Part shown: positions 1-5,137 of the stretch, piece by piece
Layout of the letters: every line of letters starts with the position of its first letter
Position numbering within the stretch: position 1 is the first letter of the stretch
Assembly: GCA_021850085.1 (NCBI GenBank)
Contig: JAJZRZ010000087.1
Location: forward strand, 1 to 6,957
Direction: 5' to 3'
Length of the DNA stretch: 6,957 nt
Source: Actinomycetes bacterium
Lineage (GTDB): Bacteria; Actinomycetota; Coriobacteriia; Anaerosomatales; Anaerosomataceae
Program-made: the position numbers and the translations under genes
Notes under the pieces: generated by a model
What the model was told of the DNA's origin: nothing
Seen by the model: the letters and a program-made list of their open reading frames with translations, nothing else
The model's database searches: none

Positions 1-698
1 CCGGCGTGGGCAAGGTCCATGTCGCCGACGACGCGGCCTTTAGCCATGCGCTGCCGGAGAATGTCGCGCCGCTGATCGTCGAACTGATGGGGCATCATGA
101 CGCCTTCGTCGTGCCGGCCACCAGCACGAGCCATACGGTCAGCGGTCTAGCCCCGTCGACGGCGTACACCTTCGAAGTGACGGCGACCGACCGCGCCGGT
201 AACGAGAGCGCGCGAAGCCCGAAGGCGAGCGCGACGACCCAGGCCGCCCCCGTGACGCTCACCCCGGTGCATCGCTTCTACAACCGCACGAACGGGACCC
301 ATTTCTACACCCCCTCCGAGGCCGAGCGCCAGATGGTGATCGCGACCTGGCCGCATGTGTTCAGCTACGAGGGCATCGCCTACTCGGTGAACCCGGCGAA
401 CAACGATCAGCCGCTCCATCGCTTCTACAACAAGACCAACGGGAGCCACTTCTACACGTCGAGTGACGCGGAAGCGGAGAACGTGCGGAAGACGTGGCCG
501 CACATCTACACCTATGAGGGCCGGACGTACGCGGTCTCGACCGTCCCGGCGCCGGGCAAGACCACGGTCCATCGCTTCTACAATCTGCGGAACGGGAGCC
601 ACTTCTTCACCGCGAGCGAAGCGGAGGCGGAGAACGTGAAGAGGATGTGGCCGCACGTGTACAAGTACGAGGGCGTGGCGTTCTGGCTCGGGCAGTAG
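1..698 (+). CDS. C-terminal part of a secreted FN3 / DUF5648-repeat protein (5' end outside window)
   Basis: The reading frame is open from base 3, so the true start lies upstream; GTG at 6 is not credible as the start because the protein would begin inside a domain. Seen in order: about 32 residues I cannot assign; the last strands of a fibronectin type III-like domain (about 102-245), recognised by SHTVSGLAPSTAYTFEV followed by TATDRAGNES; then three tandem repeats (267-695) with HRFYN, NG(S/T)HF(Y/F)T, AE, WPH and YEG in each. These match my memory of the DUF5648 repeat family, whose function is unknown and which is found on secreted and cell-wall proteins. The protein stops right after the third repeat (TAG 696-698), with no C-terminal membrane segment or LPXTG sorting signal, so any anchor must lie in the missing part. 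A role in surface binding is inference only. It lies 103 bases upstream of the cytochrome gene on the same strand. Confidence 0.85.
   Translation, partial: GVGKVHVADDAAFSHALPENVAPLIVELMGHHDAFVVPATSTSHTVSGLAPSTAYTFEVTATDRAGNESARSPKASATTQAAPVTLTPVHRFYNRTNGTHFYTPSEAERQMVIATWPHVFSYEGIAYSVNPANNDQPLHRFYNKTNGSHFYTSSDAEAENVRKTWPHIYTYEGRTYAVSTVPAPGKTTVHRFYNLRNGSHFFTASEAEAENVKRMWPHVYKYEGVAFWLGQ
267..695 (+). repeat. Three tandem DUF5648-type protein repeats
   Basis: The repeat units begin at 267, 414 and 567, giving periods of 49 and 51 residues. Each starts with (V/L)HRFYN, continues with NG(S/T)HF(Y/F)T and an acidic/Ala stretch, and ends with (T/M)WPH(V/I)(F/Y)xYEG. Units 2 and 3 are closest (both contain AEAENV and NGSHF); unit 1 is more diverged. 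DNA is also well conserved around the HRFYN codons (catcgcttctacaa in all three). The pattern indicates internal duplication of one small domain. Confidence 0.85.
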
Positions 699-726
699 GC
701 GGTATCGATAGCAGATCCATGCGTCG

Positions 727-732
727 TATACT
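727..732 (+). promoter_or_regulatory. Candidate -10 box (TATACT) for the multiheme cytochrome gene
   Basis: TATACT matches five of six positions of the TATAAT consensus and lies in the most AT-rich part of the 699-801 gap. No good -35 hexamer is visible 16-18 bases upstream (the region reads tatcgat), so this is a weak call. If used, transcription would start near 738-740, giving a leader of about 60 bases that begins almost at the foot of the stem-loop at 747-778. Confidence 0.3.
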
Positions 733-746
733 GTTGAGCGAGTACG

Positions 747-778
747 GCGGCGTGCGGGCCGGTCATTCGGCACGCCGC
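747..778 (+). promoter_or_regulatory. Stem-loop between the DUF5648 gene and the cytochrome gene
   Basis: GCGGCGTGC (747-755) is a perfect 9-base inverted complement of GCACGCCGC (770-778), with a 14-base loop; a G-U pair (746/779) could add one more. An alternative smaller hairpin (GCCG/CGGC, 758-771) fits inside. No T-run follows, so it is not a classic intrinsic terminator. It could be a U-less terminator for the upstream gene or a 5' leader structure of the cytochrome mRNA, ending 23 bases before the start codon. Confidence 0.45.
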
Positions 779-801
779 TCGACAATCAGCTGGATGGTGA
801 C

Positions 802-900
802 ATGATCCTGGGTAAGGGGTTCAGCCGCACCGCGGTCGTCATGTGCACGGCCCTCGCGTGCACGCTGGCCGTGGTGCTGTCCGCGCCCGCCGCAGCGGCT
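802..900 (+). other. Signal peptide of the multiheme cytochrome
   Basis: Residues 1-33: a basic N-region (K5, R9), a hydrophobic stretch rich in Ala, Val and Leu (11-28), then an Ala-rich exit. A31-A32-A33 or A28-P29-A30 fit the signal peptidase I A-x-A rule. Cleavage after A35 is unlikely because P36 would be at +1. Export through Sec before heme attachment is expected for c-type cytochromes. Confidence 0.85.
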
Positions 901-3789
901 CTGGCACCCCATGTCGCCACGACGAACGATCCTGATACTTGCGCCATGTGCCACCGGGCGCACTCCGCCGCGGGGGACTTCGGGCGGTTCGACCCGCGCA
1001 GTTGGGAGATGACCGCCAGCGCGCTGGCACTCGCGGTCCCACTGGCGGCCGGCGACACCGCCTTGTGCTACGTGTGCCATGGCGCCGAAGCGTTCGGCTC
1101 GGGCACCCGGGTGGGGGCATCGTTCGCCCAGAGATCGGCCCACTCCATCGCACCCACCGGAAGCGCGTTCGGCCCATCGGTCAAGTACTGCAGCAGCTGT
1201 CATGACAGCCACGGGACCGACAAGGCCGCGCCCGGAATCCCGTATCCCGTCCTGCTGCGGTCGCGCACCTCGACAGGGACGCCCGTGTTCCGCAACTCGG
1301 CCTACTGCGGGACGTGTCACGGCGTGCGGCCAGCGAGCCGCTTTGCGGGAGTGGCGATCTACCAGCAGACCGCGCACTTCACCAAGCTGCCTGATCCCGC
1401 CATCGGAACACGCGTCCGTTGCACGATCTGCCACGAGGGGCACGGGTCGCCGGTGGCGCCGCTGGTGACCACCGAGATCGTCCCGCCGTCGGTACCGGCC
1501 ACCCGGACGGTCACGGCCAACGACCGCTCGTTGTGCCAGATCTGCCACTCGGCGGCGTCGCTGGCGTACCGCGGTACGGCGGTCTACGCTACCTCTTCGC
1601 ACGCCGTTTCCGAGACCACCACCACCGTTCCCGGCGAGTGGCCCGCCGCGGGCGCGTCCCGCAAAGTGGGCGAGTGCCAGGTCTGCCACGCGCCCATGGG
1701 CCGCAACGATGGCCGGGGCGCGCCGATCCCGACGCTGCTCGAGGCTGGTCACGCACCCCTGTGTCTGAGCTGTCACGACGCGAACGGTCCCGCAAGGACC
1801 GATCTTTCGGCCACGCTGTATCCCACGACGGCGGCCTCCCACCCTGAGCTGGTGGCCGGTTTCTCCGCCGAGACCACCACCGCCGCTTTCGGTACGGTTG
1901 CCGTGTGGGGCACGCGTCCCGGGGCGGCGCCGCGCACGATCATCGGGCCGCGGTTCTACTCCCAGGAGGGCACCGCGGGAGCGATGGCGGTGGGTGACGT
2001 GGACGCGGACGGCGCGCTTGAGGTGGTGGCGGCCGACCGCGGCTTCGCCCGGCTCACCGTTTTCTCGTACGACCCCCTCAAGGGCCTCTCGTCGTATTTC
2101 GCTCCTGGGGTGCTGGTGATCGACGCTATCGCCGAGCATCTCGTGGTGGCGGACGTGATCGCCAACACGCAGAAGGAGATCTGCGTCGTGTCGGGCGGAA
2201 CCCTGTACGTGTACCGCTACGACGCCTTCGGCATGCCTCCCCAGCTTCTCGGCACGCTACCGGGTCTGGGCGCCAACGTGACGGGCATCGCCGCGGGAGA
2301 CCTCGACGGCGATGGGCTCGACGAGCTGGTGGTGACTGACGCGGGCGCGTCCCGGATCCACATCATCGGGCAGTGGGGTACCGGCGTGGGCATCGACCGT
2401 ACGATCAGCGCGAACGTCCGGTCCGGCGTGAGGGGCCCGAGCATCGGGGACGTGCTTTCCGGCGGCGCGGGCACCGGTGCGGAGATCGCGGTCGCCAACG
2501 CCGGCGAGGCGGTGAGCCAGGTGTCGATCTACGACGGGAGCACCGGCGGATTGCTGCGCGATTACGCGCTCGACGTGCCCGCGGGCGCGCGGCCGTGGGC
2601 TACGCTCGTGGGTAACGTCCTCCCCAGTGTGACGACGACGGGTACGTCCGGGCTCGAGCTCGCGGTGGCCGCTCACGGCGGATCGGGCGCGAGCAGCGTG
2701 AACGTGTTCGTTCAGACCGCGGGGTCCGCCCTCGGCGTGCCGCAGCGCTACGATACCGGCACCGGCGCGGGCACCGGCTCGCTGGCCGCCGGGGACCTCG
2801 ACGGCGACGGCGCGGCGGAGCTTATCGTGGGCAACGGAGGCTTCTGGAGCCGGAATGCCACGCTTGCCGCACCGCCGAGCATCCAGGTGTTCCAGCACTC
2901 GGCCACGCTCGACAGTTTCAGCCCGCCGCTGACGCAGACGCTGCGTGCCGGAGGGGTCGAACGAGCGGGTGCCCCGCCCGCCCTCGCGGTGGCCGACCTC
3001 GGCGGTGTGGGGCCGTCACGTCACCCTGTCGGCGCGGTGGCGAGCGCGCATGCGGTGGGGGAGAACCCCCCGACGGTACGCCATGTCGAATGCGTGGACT
3101 GTCACAACGCTCACGAGGCCACCTCGACGGTAGCGGCCGCGCCCAACGCCTACGGGCGGATCCGCGGTACCTCCGGGGCCACGTCGGCCCGCATCGGGAT
3201 CCGGCCGATCGTCTACGAGTATGAGCTGTGCTACAAGTGCCACTCCTCGTACCTGAGCGCCGCGGGCCTTGAGGGCGCCGAGGACATCTCCGCAGAGCTG
3301 AGCGCGGCCAACGCGAGCACCCATGCCGTGGTTGCGCCGGGGGGCACCACGATCAACGCGGGGACGTTCGAGGCGGGCTGGAGCGCCACGTCCCGGGTCT
3401 TCTGCGTCGACTGCCATTCGGTGTCCGGCGCCGCGCCGGCGGTCAAGGGACCGCACGCTTCGAGCGAGGCGCCGATCCTGCGCTCCCCGTACCTCGGCAC
3501 GACGCCCTCGAACGCCGATGGCCTGTGCTACGACTGTCACAAGTACACGGTGTACTACACCGGTGCGCAGGACACCACGGTGACGACGGGCAGCGGTTTT
3601 TGGGACGCCACGGCCGGAGCGCTGCATCGCCGGCATACCGCCATCCACGGCTTCGGGTGCGCCGCCTGTCACGACAGCCACGGCGTGTTGGGCAACGCGC
3701 GCCTGATCCGCCCGGCCATCACCTACAACCGGCTGGCCCGCAGCTGCACGGGTCCGTGCCATCCGGGTGGCGTGACGTACACGCCTTAG
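802..3789 (+). CDS. Exported multiheme c-type cytochrome with an internal FG-GAP/VCBS-like beta-propeller
   Basis: Probable extracytoplasmic electron-transfer protein, 995 residues. A Sec signal peptide is visible: K5 and R9, a hydrophobic core at about 11-28, and cleavage probably within the Ala run at 30-33. Thirteen CXXCH heme-attachment motifs have first Cys at 47, 89, 130, 169, 207, 245, 292, 321, 764, 810, 868, 909 and 953, and a CX3CH motif lies at 982-987. Five motifs continue as CXXCHxxH (47, 130, 207, 764, 953), and further His residues in S/T-x-H contexts lie between motifs, which suggests bis-His hemes. Residues about 363-735 form seven FG-GAP/VCBS-like units. There is no C-terminal anchor or LPXTG, so it is probably secreted or held non-covalently. 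The ATG at 802 is preferred to the ATG at 841 because the latter would lose the basic N-region; upstream GGATGGTGA (792-800) is only a moderate ribosome binding site. Hemes require a cytochrome c maturation system not encoded here. Partner and substrate are unknown; extracellular or cell-wall electron transfer is inference. Confidence 0.93.
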   Translation: MILGKGFSRTAVVMCTALACTLAVVLSAPAAAALAPHVATTNDPDTCAMCHRAHSAAGDFGRFDPRSWEMTASALALAVPLAAGDTALCYVCHGAEAFGSGTRVGASFAQRSAHSIAPTGSAFGPSVKYCSSCHDSHGTDKAAPGIPYPVLLRSRTSTGTPVFRNSAYCGTCHGVRPASRFAGVAIYQQTAHFTKLPDPAIGTRVRCTICHEGHGSPVAPLVTTEIVPPSVPATRTVTANDRSLCQICHSAASLAYRGTAVYATSSHAVSETTTTVPGEWPAAGASRKVGECQVCHAPMGRNDGRGAPIPTLLEAGHAPLCLSCHDANGPARTDLSATLYPTTAASHPELVAGFSAETTTAAFGTVAVWGTRPGAAPRTIIGPRFYSQEGTAGAMAVGDVDADGALEVVAADRGFARLTVFSYDPLKGLSSYFAPGVLVIDAIAEHLVVADVIANTQKEICVVSGGTLYVYRYDAFGMPPQLLGTLPGLGANVTGIAAGDLDGDGLDELVVTDAGASRIHIIGQWGTGVGIDRTISANVRSGVRGPSIGDVLSGGAGTGAEIAVANAGEAVSQVSIYDGSTGGLLRDYALDVPAGARPWATLVGNVLPSVTTTGTSGLELAVAAHGGSGASSVNVFVQTAGSALGVPQRYDTGTGAGTGSLAAGDLDGDGAAELIVGNGGFWSRNATLAAPPSIQVFQHSATLDSFSPPLTQTLRAGGVERAGAPPALAVADLGGVGPSRHPVGAVASAHAVGENPPTVRHVECVDCHNAHEATSTVAAAPNAYGRIRGTSGATSARIGIRPIVYEYELCYKCHSSYLSAAGLEGAEDISAELSAANASTHAVVAPGGTTINAGTFEAGWSATSRVFCVDCHSVSGAAPAVKGPHASSEAPILRSPYLGTTPSNADGLCYDCHKYTVYYTGAQDTTVTTGSGFWDATAGALHRRHTAIHGFGCAACHDSHGVLGNARLIRPAITYNRLARSCTGPCHPGGVTYTP
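940..1776 (+). other. N-terminal heme-binding cluster (8 CXXCH motifs)
   Basis: Motif positions: CAMCH 940-954, CYVCH 1066-1080, CSSCH 1189-1203, CGTCH 1306-1320, CTICH 1420-1434, CQICH 1534-1548, CQVCH 1675-1689, CLSCH 1762-1776. Spacing between first cysteines is 42, 41, 39, 38, 38, 47 and 29 residues. The near-regular ~40-residue spacing suggests growth by tandem duplication of a heme unit. Intervening SAH, TAH, SSH and AGH sequences offer distal histidines. Confidence 0.93.
1888..3006 (+). repeat. Seven-unit FG-GAP/VCBS-like repeat region (predicted beta-propeller) inside the cytochrome
   Basis: Each unit has a hydrophobic strand ending in an Asp/Asn turn, then usually a second strand (E-hydrophobic-V type) and an outer strand. 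The anchor residue is at 399 (DVDADG), 451 (ADVIAN), 500 (DLDGDG), 550 (GDVLSG), 605 (GNVLPS), 665 (DLDGDG) and 732 (ADLGGV), spaced 52, 49, 50, 55, 60 and 67 residues. Only units 1, 3 and 6 keep the calcium-type DxDxDG loop. The last unit lacks its outer strands, while a strand-like VAVWG at 366-370 precedes the first unit and could close the ring. FG-GAP/VCBS propellers are known in integrin-like and other extracellular proteins as interaction modules; that role here is inference. Confidence 0.75.
3091..3762 (+). other. C-terminal heme-binding cluster (5 CXXCH plus 1 CX3CH)
   Basis: Motif positions: CVDCH 3091-3105, CYKCH 3229-3243, CVDCH 3403-3417, CYDCH 3526-3540, CAACH 3658-3672, and CTGPCH 3745-3762. 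First-Cys spacing is 46, 58, 41, 44 and 29 residues. The opening of this cluster resembles the opening of the N-terminal one: CxxCHxAH, then an LCYxCH motif 42-46 residues later, then S(A/T)H. The histidines in HRRHTAIHG before 3658 are candidate distal ligands. Confidence 0.9.
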
Positions 3790-3839
3790 CCCGCGACGCA
3801 CGATGGCTCGGGCGTGCTGCGCGTGTCGTACCCGCCGGA

Positions 3840-3845
3840 TAGAAT
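3840..3845 (+). promoter_or_regulatory. Candidate -10 box (TAGAAT) for the yhaO-yhaN-like operon
   Basis: TAGAAT matches five of six consensus positions in an otherwise GC-rich 91-base gap (3790-3880). No convincing -35 is visible 16-18 bases upstream. The implied start near 3851-3853 would give a leader of about 28 bases containing the Shine-Dalgarno sequence. Apart from this, the gap shows only a weak 5-base inverted repeat (GCACG 3798-3802 / CGTGC 3813-3817) without a T-run. Confidence 0.35.
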
Positions 3846-3869
3846 GGCGGTGTCCGTGAAGCATCGGCC

Positions 3870-3876
3870 GGGAGGA
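3870..3876 (+). promoter_or_regulatory. Shine-Dalgarno sequence fixing the GTG start of the yhaO-like gene
   Basis: GGGAGGA lies five bases (from the end of GGAGG) before GTG 3881. It decides the start: no ATG or GTG in this frame lies between it and the coding region, and the conserved D-x-H phosphoesterase motif begins only 12 residues after the GTG. Confidence 0.8.
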
Positions 3877-3880
3877 CCCC

Positions 3881-5137
3881 GTGGCTGACCAGGTCCGCTT
3901 CGTTCACGCAGCAGACATCCACCTGGGTGCTCCCTTCAAGGGGGTCGATGCCACCGATCGCCGTGTCCGCGATGCCTTGGCGTCCTCCACGTTCGAAGCG
4001 CTCGACCGGGTCGTCGAGGCGTGCATCGAGCGAGAAGTCGACTTCTTGGTGCTGGCCGGTGACGTCTACAACCACGCCGAGAAACCCCTGCGCGCCGAGT
4101 TCGCGTTTCGGACCGCGTGCGAACGCCTCTCGGAGTCGGGGATCGAGGTTTTCATAGCGCGCGGGAACCACGATCCGGCGCTCGGCTTCAGCGCGGGTCT
4201 TGCGATGCCAGGAACCGTGCACTACTTCTCCGAGCACGAGGTGGAGCGCTTCGCGCACATCAAAGACGGCCGGGAGGTGTGCGCGCTGTATGGGCGCTCG
4301 TTCCGCACCTCGGCGGAGACGGCCAACCTGGCGCGGGGCTTCGCCCGGGCAGCGGGAGACAAGCTCGCCATCGGCGTCTTGCACGCCAACGTCGGCGGGC
4401 GCGCCGATCACGAGCCGTACGCGCCGTGTTCGGTGGAAGACTTGCGGGCCGCCCGGATGGACTACTGGGCGCTCGGACACGTGCATGCTCCGGAGATCGT
4501 GGCTCAGGCCCCCCTCATCACGTACGCGGGATGCACCCAGGGTCTCGACCCCACGCAGCGCGGCGTCCGCGGATGCTGGGCGGTGACGCTGTCCCCGGAC
4601 GGCGCCGACGTCGAGTTCGTGCCCACGGCGCGCGTGATCTGGGACCACGTCAGCGTGCGGTGCGATGAGGCCGAAGGCATCGACGAGGTCCGGGCCGCCG
4701 TGGCCGGGGCGCTGGACGAGTGCCGCCGGGGCGCATCGGGGCGACCCGTGGTCGTGCGCGCTGAGATCGCCGGTCGCTGCGGTGCGCATTCGGCGCTCGT
4801 CCGGCCCGGGGCGCTTGCCGACCTGACGGCGGAGCTGCGCGCCGAAGGGCTCGACCGCGACCCGTGGGTGTGGCTGGACCGCCTCGTGGACCGCACCCAC
4901 CCGGCGCTCGACCTGGCTGCCATCACAGAGGGGCAGGACTTCGCCGGCGATCTCGTGCGGCGAGCCGACGCGGTGCTGACCGGCGAAGGCGCGGCGGCCG
5001 GCTACGTGGAGGAGCTGGCGCGCGCGGCGCTCGACACGCTCGACGTGCGGGACCTGCCGGAGATCGACGCCGTCTCGGTCGTGGAGCGTGCCCGGGACCT
5101 CGTGCTGGACCGGCTGTTCTCGGCGGAGGAGCGATGA
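3881..5137 (+). CDS. yhaO: YhaO-like DNA repair exonuclease (Mre11/SbcD-superfamily metallophosphoesterase)
   Basis: Predicted Mn2+-dependent DNA nuclease subunit that works with the SMC-like ATPase encoded next to it, acting on DNA ends in the cytoplasm. The 418 residues match the usual length of YhaO and SbcD (about 400). All calcineurin-type phosphoesterase motifs are present in order: D12-I-H14, G60-D-V-Y-N64, G95-N-H-D98, H168 (VLHAN) and G199-H-V-H202. So the metal ligands (D12, H14, D61, N96, H168, H200, H202) and the catalytic H97 are all intact. The C-terminal part (about 250-418) is the capping and ATPase-binding region and is less conserved. Translation starts at GTG with a strong ribosome binding site. 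Its stop TGA overlaps the ATG of the next gene (ATGA, 5134-5137), a sign of translational coupling and complex formation. YhaO is preferred over SbcD because the partner is of the YhaN (AAA_27) type. Confidence 0.93.
   Translation: MADQVRFVHAADIHLGAPFKGVDATDRRVRDALASSTFEALDRVVEACIEREVDFLVLAGDVYNHAEKPLRAEFAFRTACERLSESGIEVFIARGNHDPALGFSAGLAMPGTVHYFSEHEVERFAHIKDGREVCALYGRSFRTSAETANLARGFARAAGDKLAIGVLHANVGGRADHEPYAPCSVEDLRAARMDYWALGHVHAPEIVAQAPLITYAGCTQGLDPTQRGVRGCWAVTLSPDGADVEFVPTARVIWDHVSVRCDEAEGIDEVRAAVAGALDECRRGASGRPVVVRAEIAGRCGAHSALVRPGALADLTAELRAEGLDRDPWVWLDRLVDRTHPALDLAAITEGQDFAGDLVRRADAVLTGEGAAAGYVEELARAALDTLDVRDLPEIDAVSVVERARDLVLDRLFSAEER
5125..5130 (+). promoter_or_regulatory. Ribosome binding site of the yhaN-like gene inside the end of yhaO
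   Basis: GGAGGA ends three bases before ATG 5134 and lies within the last codons of the nuclease gene. With the ATGA stop/start overlap it supports coupled translation of the two subunits. Confidence 0.75.

Noticed and set aside
703..710. TATCGATA palindrome as a possible operator
   Set aside because: An 8-base palindrome that does not extend by further pairs; not enough to support a regulator site.
841..861. Lipoprotein lipobox around C20 (ALAC) in the cytochrome signal peptide
   Set aside because: The -3 position is Ala and -2 is Leu, not the L-(A/S)-(G/A)-C pattern. The cysteine sits in the middle of the hydrophobic core and a better A-x-A exit follows.
763..2139. Long minus-strand open frame opposite the first part of the cytochrome gene
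   Set aside because: The + strand here encodes eight CXXCH motifs and a signal peptide. The minus-strand product is Arg/Gly-rich low-complexity sequence with no recognisable domain, as expected for a shadow frame in high-GC DNA.
3798..3817. Possible terminator after the cytochrome gene
   Set aside because: Only a 5-base stem (GCACG/CGTGC) with a 10-base loop and no T-run; too weak to call.
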